Of a stretch of 32,766 bases of DNA, positions 18,701 through 27,320 are shown piece by piece (the stretch's first letter is position 1; each line of letters starts with the position of its first letter). This DNA is from a virus. The notes under the pieces are model-generated. The model did no database searches, was not told the origin of the DNA, and saw only the letters and a list, made by a program, of their open reading frames with translations. The position numbers were made by a program, and so were the translations under genes. The stretch spans positions 1 to 32,766 of IMG/VR virus record IMGVR_UViG_3300009790_000042. One strand, 5' to 3'.

Positions 18701-21700
18701 ATTGAATAGTTGTTGTATCAGAACCATCTTGAATAGAAACAATCTGATGCATAGCAGAACCACCAGTTTCATTAGATACCCTGACAAAAGACTTAACTGA
18801 GGAATCAATATCTTTATGTGTTCTAGTAACCAATATTGGAGTAGAAGTTCCAGTATGATATGTTGATTCCAATCTACCACTTCTTTCTGCACCTACAGGT
18901 TGTCCAGGAACTGCAAATCTATAAGTTCCAATTCCTGCAGTTGTAGTACCTATACCAACAACATTTGTACTTACATTAATTTCTCTATTAGTTTGGTTTT
19001 CACATTCAAAATAAATTGTTCCAGAATCAAATCTGGCAGTTAGAACTCCAACTTGAGAAGAACTATAACTTATGTTTAAAGTATCAATGTAAGATTCTGT
19101 ATAATAAAGATTATATCCATCAAAATCGACAACAACTTCACCATAATTAAGATCTTTAGTGATATCATCCTGTACAACAACAGATGCATAGAATCCATTA
19201 AAATCAGTATGATCAAATTGTGCTAAAATTGTTGTTGTAAATCCAGAAACATTATTGTTACTATCGGTGTCGGCAATAGCAACTTTAACATTAGATGCTT
19301 TGAAATCAATAGATCCTATAGTATTAGTTCCATCAGCAACTCTATTAGTAGTAAAATCTGTCTTATAGATCTTAATATCATGATCTCTATCATATCTTTC
19401 AATAGGATTAAAGTTTAAAGTTTTTCTTTGGAATGAATCTGAAAGTGCTTCAAAATCACCTAACTTATGAGATGTCCAATCACTAGTCTTTTCTACCAAG
19501 AAAGCATCATTAGTTGTAGTTAAAACAAGTAAATCAGACAATTGAATATCTTGAGTATCTGCATCTACTATCTGTATGAGATATCTTGAAAAATTAGTAT
19601 CAATTTCTTCAATTTCTGTAAATAAATCTTGTAATCCTTTACTTGAGAACTTACCACTAATATCATCATGAAGAAGAACCCTATTTGTCTTACATTTTGT
19701 ATAATCTGTTAATTTTACATTCTCAAAAGTAACAAACTTAGATTTATTTCCTCTACTATCATAATCTTTTGCTAGATCAAAATTATTAATTGTATCAACT
19801 CTTCTTTCACCTAGAACATCAACAACAATAACTGGTACTGAAGAAACACTAGTTCCTACACCAACATTACCAACAACAGTCTCAACTGAAGTGTCTGCAA
19901 AGTTCTTCAATCCAGATGGATGAACCAATCTATTTACAGGATCAACAAACTGATCCCAAGTTATTGGACTCTTAACAGAATATGAAAGATTCTGGAAATA
20001 ATCATTATTTGGAATTACTTGAATATCTTCATTTAATTTACCACTATCATCTGTCCATCCATATTCTTGACGATTTGCATAATCAACTTCAAATCTTGCT
20101 TTATTTTCAACTATAGATGTTATGGTTGCAGAAACATTACTAGTCTCACCTTTTATTCTATATCCAGCCTTAAGTCTAAATGTTCCATCAATTTTAATAA
20201 AATCTTCTCTTGTTTCAGAAATTTTTAAATCTTTTGGAAGGAATTTATCATTCTCTTCAACAAGTATTGGTTCATTTATTATAAACTTACCTCTTTCTTG
20301 AACAGATTCAAGAATTGGATAATCTTTCTTATTAACAATATTTGCATATCCAGATTGATATGTCTTAGCAATACCTGGATTAGTTGTTAATCCTGCTATA
20401 CTATACTTCAATACTGCTGGATCTGAATTAATATAATCTTCAACTTTGAAGAATCTAAATTGATAGTTTGATGAGTTATAACCATCTCCACCAGTATAAA
20501 CACCAGCAGAAACATTACTTTGTGTTCCAATACCTGCTTCACCAAATAATTCAACACCTTCAACAAATACTTCATCCCCAGTTTCAAATGGAGAAACTCT
20601 AAATCCACCTATTGGTGTTTCTAGAGTACAGGTAACAATACCTGAACCACCACCCTCCATAGAGTTAATTCCAATACCATTTGAATTATTAATGGTAATA
20701 ATTTTATGATTTACTGAATTCAATCCCTGAACAGGAGCAATTACTTCAACTTCAGATATAGTCTGATTTGGTACTTTTGCTAGTAATGAAGTATCATCAA
20801 CAATAATATCATTTTCAGAATCATATACAAGAATATCAGGAGCACTTAGGTATTCATTACCACCATCAGTAACAGTTATTGCAACAATAGTATCTAAGTT
20901 ATCAATTCTAACTACTGGAGAAACAAATGCTTCAGGACTTAATGTTCTATCTGAAGAATATTCATATCCAATATCAACAATTCGTACACTATTAATTCTA
21001 CCAATAGAAGTTGATAATGCTACAATATTAGCATTTTTACCATTGAGACTGACAATTGAAGAAAATTTTGGAAGTTGTTTATAATCGAATCCTTTTGATA
21101 TTATTTTTACATCTTTTACAGCACCAACAACTAACTTAGATTCAGTTGAATATTCAAGTGTATCACATTGATCTTCCTTATAAGATAATAATTCAGGAAT
21201 TGATCTTGGAGAAACTTTAAATGTATCAGAAGTTATACCAAAAATCTTATAATCTCCACTATAAGCACTATCAATAAAATTAATTTCAGAATAATTTGGA
21301 ATTGTAGTATCTGCTGTGCTAATATATCCAGATTTTTCTAATGCATAATACAACCTAGAAGGGGTTGTTTTTGAAAATGCAAGTGATACTGTTGATTCTG
21401 TTCCAACACCAACTGTACCCACACCAGTTACATTGAAATTGCTATCATCCTCAGAACTAATAAATTCATTCTTAAATTCTTGATCATAGAATACTTTTAA
21501 GTCATATCCAAGTAAAGAAGAATCAGAAACATTAAAAGTTAACTTAGAATTCTTAATTACATCTATTTGTGGATTAATTGCAGCAACTGTATGGTCAACA
21601 GCACCAGTAGATGAAATACCAATCAATAATGGTGGATCTACTAGAACATCTTTTAAAGTTTTAGCTACATTAAATTGATTTCTGTTTAACTCATAAACAA

Positions 21701-24700
21701 AGTAACTACTAGAAATTGGCAATCCACCAACAGAACTAGTATCTTCATCTGCATTATAAAAGACTTTATCACCAGTTGAATATCCGTGATCTGGAATCGT
21801 AATAGTATTCGTTGCTGTATTAATTCCTGCAGAAGTAAATCCAACTCTATTAACTAATATAAGTTCATTCTCTTCATTGTATATCAATGATAATGGAGCA
21901 GTGCTTCCTACACCAACAACAGTGTTTGGAATTACATTTAGAGTTACTACATCACCATTTGTCAAATTATGAGATTCTGTATTGGCAATTGCAGTTTTTG
22001 TAGTAACCTTAGATACAATTTTATCAATATCACCAGTAACTTGTTCAAAAGTAGACTCTAAAAGATATTCATAGTCATCAGACTCATTACCCTTAAAGAA
22101 TAATCCTTCACTAGTGGTTGCAGCACCAACCTGAGTAACTAAACCAACATAGTTTTGCCCTTTATTAATTGCATAAACAGTTGATTGATCAGTAGTTACA
22201 TTAGGTAAACTAAAGTTATTAACTGCTTGTTCAGTATCACCAACAATTAAAGAATTTGCAGTCCCTCTCTTTCTAAAGATTAACTTCTGACCAGTCTCAA
22301 ATGGATGATTTGGTAGATAAATTGCTCTGGTTGGAATAGAAACTTCACTTGTAGTGTCACCAATCTTATATTCTTTTATAATACCACCACCAACAGTAAC
22401 ACCAGTTCCTACTGAATGCTTTGCATTAAAATATACTTTATCATTTACCTTTGAATTAAACTGCTTAGTGTTAACTGGTATACTAATATGACTGTTCAAT
22501 ATATCAATATTAGATCCATAAGTATGAGCAATTCCAGGTCCAAATCTCTTAACTCTAAGAATTGTTCCCATATTAAAGATGTTTAATACTTTAACTAACT
22601 CATCTTGATCTATCTTTAGAGTAGATCCAATAGAAACCGTATCTGGTATAACATTTACATAGATATCATCAACTCTACCAGCAACAACTGCATTAGATGT
22701 CATTGATTGTGCTAATCCAATTGTATTAGTAGTTACACCAACTGAGAAAGAATCTGTAAGATGTACAATAGAACTACTAAGTCCAGATATTGATACTGCA
22801 TCTTTATCATTTAATTCAATAAATGGTAAATAATGTGCTTGTACTTCGCTGCTATTTTTCCAAGTAAATACTGCATTTTCAAATGATTGCAATTCAGTTT
22901 CAATAGAAGAAATACCTAAACCAACAATACTCTTAACTTGTCCACGAAGACCAGAACCCCAAGTTCCAGAATTATCAAAAACAGTAAAATCACCAACTTG
23001 ATATCCAGTACCACCATCTAAAACTTCTAATCCATCAATTTCACCAACAGTTACAGATTCTATTGTACTTAACTGTCTTACACGCTCATTAGACTCTATA
23101 ATAAAATCATTATTTGCATTAGGATCACCGACTTTATATGGGAAAGTATTTCTTGCAAATGATGTATTATTAAAGTCGAATGAATGAGATAAACTGGTAT
23201 TTGATGATATGAAAGGTGAGTGATATGTATTACCAATAAAATATGGATACTTAGGTGATAATTTTCCTATATTTGGACCAGACATTGCAGTGGTAACACC
23301 TGCAAAGTATGCATATACACCATTTGGAAAATCTGGAGTTTTACAATATCTACCATTATGAACATCAAGATCACCTGAAGCATCAAAATAATAATCATTT
23401 GTGAAGAATCCTTCATCAAACCCAGTTGGTCTATTATCAACTTTAGTAATATCCAGTTTATATCCTGGATTCATTAATCTAACTGCTGGTCCTAATTCAT
23501 CAGATTTAGAAAACCCAAAAGGACCATATATTGGATTTCCGTCAAATGCCCATCCTATGATAGGAGAATGTGATGCTCCAGTATCATTAAATGTATTTGC
23601 TATATCTTCATTATATCCATATAAACCAAAATGTAATTCTTCATCAGTACCACTTAAAGCAAAATCACCAAGTCTCTTTCTACTATCAACAGTTAATCTT
23701 CTAACTCTAGGTTCAAGAAGACCATTTATTCCAGTTGATTCTACATATAAATTTGTTTTATTAACATCATATCCAATACCACCATTAATAACTACAACAC
23801 TGGTTAATTTTCCATCAGTAATAACAGGTCTTAAAATAGCACCATTACCAGTAATACCTGTAGTTGTAATTCCAGTAGTTTCAACTTTAATTTCTGGTAA
23901 AGAATAATATTCCTTTCCTCTATCCAAAACTACAGCATCAACTATCTTACCACCTACTATAATTGGTTTTATTTCTGCATTTCTTCCTATTTTTATCTCT
24001 ACACGAGGATTTTTTTCATGATTAAGAATTGAAGATCCATAATTATCTCCTTCTTCATACAAATATGCTTGGGTTATTTCACCAGTAACAACTGGAGTAA
24101 AATTAAATGATCCCGTAACTGTTGAAGAATAAGAAACCTGACAACTTACAGAAATATCTGGATATTTAAATGTTTGATATCCAGTTCCTGAACTTGTTAA
24201 GTTAACAAATTCTTTTCTATTATAATTTACTTTTGATGGGGTAGTGGTAATTCCTGCATTTGCTAATTTAAAGGAATCATCATCAATCTTGATTATATAA
24301 TAACCAGTGTCAGTGTCCAATCCACCAATACCAGTACCTGTATTATGATATTCTACTAAATCACCATCATTAAATCCATGATTTTTGAAATTTATGGTAT
24401 CAAACGCTACAGAAACTGCTGATGGTTTTACATTTAGTTTTCTATATGAATATCCAGAACCAGTATTTAATACTTTAACTGATTGTAATACATTCTTAGT
24501 AGATGTTCTAAACTTATGAATACCACTTGCATTAGTAGCAGTAGATAATCCAATAGTATTAATACCAGACATTGCATCGTCATAAGAATTATAAAGACGA
24601 ATAGTTCTTGTATTAATAATACTAACATTATATGGAGCACCAGTTGCTAATGTTCCATCTGAAGTATTTGTATTATCAAATGAAGGACCAATACCAAGAT

Positions 24701-27317
24701 TAGGATTTCCATTACTATTGTAATAAATTACTTCACCCTTTTCTAAATTATGCTCTGTGGTAAATGTAATTGTTTCTTGAGCAATCGATAAACCACCAGA
24801 AAAGAATACATCTCTACTATCAAATGATAATTCACGAACTCTTTTACTTACAACTGGTTCTAATCGACATCCAGTACCATTACCACCTTGAATAGAGATT
24901 GATGTTACATCATTTATATCAAATTCGTGTGGATCTACAAAAACATTTTTAACAGAACCACTAACAACTGGTTCTAATAGAGCAGTTGTACCAGAACTTA
25001 CTGTGCTATCATCAACAATAAGTTTAGGTGGGTTTATGACATCATAACCACTACCACTATTATAAACTTCAACAGAGATTAAAGGACCATAAAAAATAGA
25101 ATCTTCAGATATTGGTGTTCTTATCTGAACACCATCAATCATCATACCAATATCATTAAGTGGTGTCTCTCCTTTTCCAGAAACAAATAAGTCTTGATAT
25201 AATGGGAATTTCCTTAGAACTTTATTTGCTGCTAACTTCTTATTACTATGAGATAATTTAGTGAAAGTATGATTACTTGCTAATTCTACACCAAATTGTA
25301 TATTAGTTGCAGTACCAACTAAACCTCTTGAAAGGTATAATTTGATTTTTCCTGGATTCTTGGTTAAAAGTTCAACATAATAAGTTTGTCCTGATTCTAA
25401 TCCTGGAATTACTTCTCCATTTGTAGTGTATACAAGTGAATCGCCTGTTATGAATTCAATTGGATCATCAAAAACTATACTATTAAATTTCTCAGTAGTT
25501 ACATCCACATCTACGATATGAGTATGATCTGCTGTTGAAAGTACAGTTTGTATGATGTTGGCACTTATATCATAACTTGGTAACGAGTTTGAAGCAGCAT
25601 AACCATCAACATCACCGTCAACATATACATTTAATGTATCAGAAAGAATCTGACTATTACCTTCTTTTAGATCAATACCAGAACTAGTAGATTTTTTTAA
25701 CCTTCTTACAATATCATATTCCTTTAAAGGATCTGCATTAAATCCACCAACACCATTTAAAGTTACAGTTTTTGTAAAACTATTAATTGAAGATACAATT
25801 GCAAAAGAATGTGCAATACCTGTTTGAAAAGTATTATTTCTTTCTGTAATATCAACAACATCATTAACCTTTAAACTTGATTTGTCAATATCTGTCTCTA
25901 AAACAAAATCTGGTTTATTAATAAACTTTATTGGGAATCTACAAGATGTATTGTATATCCAAGAATTAGCAAATATTTGCTTATATGTGAAGTCAGATTG
26001 TGGATTTAATATAGATTCACCAACATTCTTAACATATACATCCTCACCTTCTTCAACTAATGAAATGTCTGAAACAGGTACAAAATTAGATAGAACTCCA
26101 GTTATTCTTAATTCTACCTTTTTTTCTAAATCTCCATTCTCATAACCATATATAACCTCATCTGATCTTAAATCAGCAGCCATAGGAATATCAATATCAT
26201 TACCAGTACACCCAAAGAACTGATTAATACTCTTTGAAGTGTAAGAAACAGTGACAGGTCTATCCTCTCGGATACTATCACATAAAAATGTTCCTGACTC
26301 ATTAAAACCAACAGTTGAATCAACTGTAATAATAGTTGAATTTGCTCCTGTTGCTTCTAAAACTCTAGTTTTACCTGGAATTGTGAATGTTCCTTCAATT
26401 AGATCCCTATCATTGAATCCAACAAATAAAGAAAGTTTGTAATATACCTTATTTTCTCTTGTTAATATCTCAACTTCCGAAACAGAAGCATTTGTTCTTA
26501 AATCTGTTGACTTGTAAATTGTTTGTCCAACCAATTTAGATGGATCACCGCTAATAGGATCAGCAATTACAACTTCCCTACGAATAAATTCAGCATCAGA
26601 TGGTTTAACTAAACGCTCTTCTAGATCTAATACCTGAGCTTCTACTCCATAAAGAACTTTAAATAATATCCTTATAGATTCTTCAATACCTTTTGACTGG
26701 TAAAAAGTTCTTGCGTGTTTAATGAAGTTACCAACATCAAGATTTGGAGTAAAATCATTATCCTCTAAACCAGGTAAAAATGTTCTTTTTAACTTTTTAT
26801 AAAACTCTTGAATAAAAAGTACACTTAAATTGGTAACTGATTGTCCTGTAGTATGATCTGCAGCAGATGTACTTTCAAAAATTAAACTTTCTTTGTTGAC
26901 ATCATCAATAAAAGAAGAAATTCCTACATTATAACCAGTAATACCACTGAATCCACGAATACATCCAGTAAAAGAAGTATCTGTCTTACCAGTATAGGTA
27001 ATAATTTCATCATCAATCTTTAAAAGACCATATTCAGCAGGATATCCCTTTGTAGAAGAGACTACAATAGTAGTAGATGCATCTGAAATGTTTTCGGAAA
27101 GAATAGTTACACCAACTACAACCTCTGGGACTAGGTTATCAACCTTGATATATTGATCAAAATTGCTAATTAAGTCAGATGGAGCACCTTGTGCCTCTTG
27201 TGAGATATAATATTGCTTAAAAAATTCAGTTGCCTTTGGAAAGTCGTTAATTAAAAACTCAGGTAACTGACTTTCAATTATTTTATTGACTTTTACTCTA
27301 TTATCAACATTTAACAT
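12732..27317 (-). CDS. Giant baseplate protein: gp7-like blocks with YHYH domain and many repeats (4861 aa)
   Basis: One uninterrupted frame of 4861 codons. Residues about 15-320 resemble the C-terminal part of T4 gp7: SKGIEES at 208-214 then LFKVLY at 218-223 (gp7: TKGIEAS..LFKVLY), and LVGQTIY at 262-268, also present in gp7. A further block with RLVHPSG at 2463-2469 matches gp7 RFVHPVG. In T4 gp7 these last motifs are about 110 residues apart; here about 2,200. The inserted region holds at least nine GSGY-type modules, several 'HGF..GD.V.Y' modules (near 617, 855, 978, 1670, 1842) and a YHYH domain at about 1240-1345 (WAFDGNPIYGPFGF .. LDVHNGRY .. YAYFAG). After 2480 come mixed domains, six Cys/YPR repeats (about 3460-4145) and three more GSGY modules. 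It lies 3 bp after gp6 and before gp8, exactly the gp7 position. The N-terminal two thirds of T4 gp7 are absent. Baseplate wedge role is well supported by position; the function of the insertions is unknown. Confidence 0.8.
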   Translation of the reverse strand: MLNVDNRVKVNKIIESQLPEFLINDFPKATEFFKQYYISQEAQGAPSDLISNFDQYIKVDNLVPEVVVGVTILSENISDASTTIVVSSTKGYPAEYGLLKIDDEIITYTGKTDTSFTGCIRGFSGITGYNVGISSFIDDVNKESLIFESTSAADHTTGQSVTNLSVLFIQEFYKKLKRTFLPGLEDNDFTPNLDVGNFIKHARTFYQSKGIEESIRILFKVLYGVEAQVLDLEERLVKPSDAEFIRREVVIADPISGDPSKLVGQTIYKSTDLRTNASVSEVEILTRENKVYYKLSLFVGFNDRDLIEGTFTIPGKTRVLEATGANSTIITVDSTVGFNESGTFLCDSIREDRPVTVSYTSKSINQFFGCTGNDIDIPMAADLRSDEVIYGYENGDLEKKVELRITGVLSNFVPVSDISLVEEGEDVYVKNVGESILNPQSDFTYKQIFANSWIYNTSCRFPIKFINKPDFVLETDIDKSSLKVNDVVDITERNNTFQTGIAHSFAIVSSINSFTKTVTLNGVGGFNADPLKEYDIVRRLKKSTSSGIDLKEGNSQILSDTLNVYVDGDVDGYAASNSLPSYDISANIIQTVLSTADHTHIVDVDVTTEKFNSIVFDDPIEFITGDSLVYTTNGEVIPGLESGQTYYVELLTKNPGKIKLYLSRGLVGTATNIQFGVELASNHTFTKLSHSNKKLAANKVLRKFPLYQDLFVSGKGETPLNDIGMMIDGVQIRTPISEDSIFYGPLISVEVYNSGSGYDVINPPKLIVDDSTVSSGTTALLEPVVSGSVKNVFVDPHEFDINDVTSISIQGGNGTGCRLEPVVSKRVRELSFDSRDVFFSGGLSIAQETITFTTEHNLEKGEVIYYNSNGNPNLGIGPSFDNTNTSDGTLATGAPYNVSIINTRTIRLYNSYDDAMSGINTIGLSTATNASGIHKFRTSTKNVLQSVKVLNTGSGYSYRKLNVKPSAVSVAFDTINFKNHGFNDGDLVEYHNTGTGIGGLDTDTGYYIIKIDDDSFKLANAGITTTPSKVNYNRKEFVNLTSSGTGYQTFKYPDISVSCQVSYSSTVTGSFNFTPVVTGEITQAYLYEEGDNYGSSILNHEKNPRVEIKIGRNAEIKPIIVGGKIVDAVVLDRGKEYYSLPEIKVETTGITTTGITGNGAILRPVITDGKLTSVVVINGGIGYDVNKTNLYVESTGINGLLEPRVRRLTVDSRKRLGDFALSGTDEELHFGLYGYNEDIANTFNDTGASHSPIIGWAFDGNPIYGPFGFSKSDELGPAVRLMNPGYKLDITKVDNRPTGFDEGFFTNDYYFDASGDLDVHNGRYCKTPDFPNGVYAYFAGVTTAMSGPNIGKLSPKYPYFIGNTYHSPFISSNTSLSHSFDFNNTSFARNTFPYKVGDPNANNDFIIESNERVRQLSTIESVTVGEIDGLEVLDGGTGYQVGDFTVFDNSGTWGSGLRGQVKSIVGLGISSIETELQSFENAVFTWKNSSEVQAHYLPFIELNDKDAVSISGLSSSIVHLTDSFSVGVTTNTIGLAQSMTSNAVVAGRVDDIYVNVIPDTVSIGSTLKIDQDELVKVLNIFNMGTILRVKRFGPGIAHTYGSNIDILNSHISIPVNTKQFNSKVNDKVYFNAKHSVGTGVTVGGGIIKEYKIGDTTSEVSIPTRAIYLPNHPFETGQKLIFRKRGTANSLIVGDTEQAVNNFSLPNVTTDQSTVYAINKGQNYVGLVTQVGAATTSEGLFFKGNESDDYEYLLESTFEQVTGDIDKIVSKVTTKTAIANTESHNLTNGDVVTLNVIPNTVVGVGSTAPLSLIYNEENELILVNRVGFTSAGINTATNTITIPDHGYSTGDKVFYNADEDTSSVGGLPISSSYFVYELNRNQFNVAKTLKDVLVDPPLLIGISSTGAVDHTVAAINPQIDVIKNSKLTFNVSDSSLLGYDLKVFYDQEFKNEFISSEDDSNFNVTGVGTVGVGTESTVSLAFSKTTPSRLYYALEKSGYISTADTTIPNYSEINFIDSAYSGDYKIFGITSDTFKVSPRSIPELLSYKEDQCDTLEYSTESKLVVGAVKDVKIISKGFDYKQLPKFSSIVSLNGKNANIVALSTSIGRINSVRIVDIGYEYSSDRTLSPEAFVSPVVRIDNLDTIVAITVTDGGNEYLSAPDILVYDSENDIIVDDTSLLAKVPNQTISEVEVIAPVQGLNSVNHKIITINNSNGIGINSMEGGGSGIVTCTLETPIGGFRVSPFETGDEVFVEGVELFGEAGIGTQSNVSAGVYTGGDGYNSSNYQFRFFKVEDYINSDPAVLKYSIAGLTTNPGIAKTYQSGYANIVNKKDYPILESVQERGKFIINEPILVEENDKFLPKDLKISETREDFIKIDGTFRLKAGYRIKGETSNVSATITSIVENKARFEVDYANRQEYGWTDDSGKLNEDIQVIPNNDYFQNLSYSVKSPITWDQFVDPVNRLVHPSGLKNFADTSVETVVGNVGVGTSVSSVPVIVVDVLGERRVDTINNFDLAKDYDSRGNKSKFVTFENVKLTDYTKCKTNRVLLHDDISGKFSSKGLQDLFTEIEEIDTNFSRYLIQIVDADTQDIQLSDLLVLTTTNDAFLVEKTSDWTSHKLGDFEALSDSFQRKTLNFNPIERYDRDHDIKIYKTDFTTNRVADGTNTIGSIDFKASNVKVAIADTDSNNNVSGFTTTILAQFDHTDFNGFYASVVVQDDITKDLNYGEVVVDFDGYNLYYTESYIDTLNISYSSSQVGVLTARFDSGTIYFECENQTNREINVSTNVVGIGTTTAGIGTYRFAVPGQPVGAERSGRLESTYHTGTSTPILVTRTHKDIDSSVKSFVRVSNETGGSAMHQIVSIQDGSDTTTIQYPFTGATSSGLGTFGTVTVGDYNELNFYPDTSQTTLIEVQAYNEVLNTINDFANEPLSLKYGPLEKGIFLSSYDGVNGTRANKVNFDLTFEGIPIYSKTFNPVNQVLDQSYFNIPNHFFNNNEEIKYIPGSTFVGIGSTAVSIGSTANNVGVVTDIMPSTLYVKAINSDNIELYTRKEYITSGLPITLTGVGEGNSHKFEMTKKLSKTVIGLDGIIQQPITYTAIEHNLDGAIGIGNSQFVLSGISSVQPRDVLKIGPEYMKVEQIGFSSLPEGIINKAEDVALGICTLPVVKVRRGSLGIGATEHVDGAAARVHRGSFNIVDSTAWFLDPPKGNTRERRNETNLPYVRAEYSGRTFLRQNYTTNMVFDDISDNFTGIGRTYTMTVGGANTITGVGIGNGILFINGVFQTPLTVNNAGNNYEFDQDTNVGVSSVVFTGISSENGQMMQSEFDINQNQLPRGGLIVSMGSTPGLGYAPLVGAKVRVETSNNANKFANGSIDGVVGVGTSSGINIGIETAAYDNTTGIITVTTNSVHGFGLGYPNTVKLKQLEFKCPTYAVGTPTTGTTYNAATGLLTLKIANHNLTSGDSIKIEKEGLTFSCTYGSGGNGSYPRTTDPAYDKYLTVTVVDADTFTVNVLLGISPTNTDTHTFVGASPNCIRSLQYVGVTTSFFQDERPDAKDKERSLPIVGIVSERSFEVKVGMTSIPHIYHGGGYAYEFWNDLTMGSGYREPVAIGVTDIAFTHKFVSSANNAITANTGTQYTPSTVDYYSASGELVLTVGTHNLQAATEHTADSVAYSASTGKITITMAGHPFVNGDLIKIKDHSISLKCEMDNYGSTHTYPRPSDPISGKWVAVENKTTNTFKVNVGTSPEVTFTPTDVDYDPVTGLMEMHIGSHTLTPGTSIKIATNSLGFTCDVDNNTSTKTYPRSSDPYNDTAIKIESVTDTTITVQVLSVQPSTNTTRHTFVSAVPNCISTGGNYTHQFDSVVTGGILKASNTVTIVDNSLTFTCSRDNYGSNHPYPRTTDPASGETLGVERIANNSFTVNVGSGGGGGREAIVEAKVAKNRHKFVSASAGSITVGSGGVITPTNAKYDPATGELIIIKSSHGVGGASTITPSSAAYNKTTGVLTITKNGHGFAVNDRILIEDNSLTFTCTKDGNVTKHHYPRPTDYASGRWLFITNATINTFRVNVNPNPSYEKFDHTFVQPAINGCIQKSNETIVIAANSLVFTCEQDQHQSLHGYPRVTDPAFANQLSVGKATADTFRIMVGKSPAGTGGALDLIVKNGGAKYVNPELQVPDPIYENMPVVGISRLGVGRTTDTGSNLLMNVAVGAARTNVGIARSMFEISEFQVARSGHSFKVGDKFKPQGLVVDKRLQKPIQEFELEVVETFSDFFSSWQFGELDFIDSISLMQTGSRRRFPLFFNGQLLSFEVDPESALSDQIDLNAVLLIFVNGVLQTPNVSYQFEGGTTFTFTEAPMASDKVDVFFYKGEEGVDIEIVDVNETIKIGDDIQLIKHPDYLDPDVEPFTETQETTRPVKAILGSDLVETTIYTGVGITEFYAKPLDWTKQKTDVWIKGDLISKSREQLEPQIYPTAKVIASVGSTTGETTNTTDGIFVDDAESFFYEEAPLHLKVEDRYGVSIESVDALLLPPANFVGAAITAIVSNKGDIESLVINGSGSGYVGAAITLSIAAPIGVGIGTTERNKYAVTGISTFAEANATVTNGEITGYNITNIGLGYTHSNPPQVVIPKAYYGSEKILEIKNVQGFAGIITGISTSAGTNGHPLALRFAFRADKPTTDLQAGHYVYISNTPFTVGGANTDAKYLPFNDGSIQPNNNRFTAGIGGDPTTSVDKNDNEIIAIGSGFMDNVYKVSQIAYSSGENGEIVCNIKTTNDVIAGLAATGFHDAGGVTIDEPTNIGLTTTYGKISWGRLYNATRADSPISIGVTGLTVNSGLTTFPTIQRRSYARSSLKGLRNTGAIRIQIS
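14885..16910 (-). repeat. Six Cys/YPR protein repeats within the giant gene
   Basis: The encoded region (about residues 3460-4145) has six copies of a unit whose core is 'S-L-x-F-T-C', about 10-12 variable residues, 'Y-P-R-x-x-D', then a beta-rich tail of the type 'NTF.VNVG'. Examples are SLTFTCSRDNYGSNHPYPRT and SISLKCEMDNYGSTHTYPRP. Copies 1, 3 and 5 are followed by 'HTFV..P.(N)CI', so copies alternate as long and short units. Most copies are preceded by a 'Y....TG.L.I...H....GD.I.I' segment. I recall the same unit from uncultured marine phage proteins. Copies differ clearly at the sequence level, so this is an old duplication, not recent slippage. Confidence 0.75.
20845..25075 (-). repeat. 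Dispersed GSGY-type protein modules in the gp7-like insertion
   Basis: Within this span at least nine copies of a short unit occur: 'V-x-V-x-x-x-G-x-G-Y' followed by 8-12 residues and a strand such as 'P.L.V' or 'P.I.V'. Examples are VEVYNSGSGYDV (near residue 748), VKVLNTGSGYSY (947), VVVINGGIGYDV (1175), LEVLDGGTGYQV (1433), VKIISKGFDYKQLP (2068) and ITVTDGGNEYLSAP (2146). Three more lie near residues 4156, 4546 and 4606. The spacing is irregular and other modules sit between the copies. They look like small beta units that lengthen a surface protein. Confidence 0.7.
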
Positions 27318-27320
27318 ACT

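Noticed and set aside
18593-18892. 99-codon minus-strand frame inside the giant gene
   Set aside because: Leu/Ile-rich out-of-frame translation of an AT-rich coding region; the 4861-codon frame is intact and repeats recognisable modules here.
23401-23907. 168-codon open frame on the plus strand
   Set aside because: It lies wholly inside the conserved YHYH part of the giant gene on the other strand, has no promoter or neighbours on its strand, and reads as an antisense shadow.
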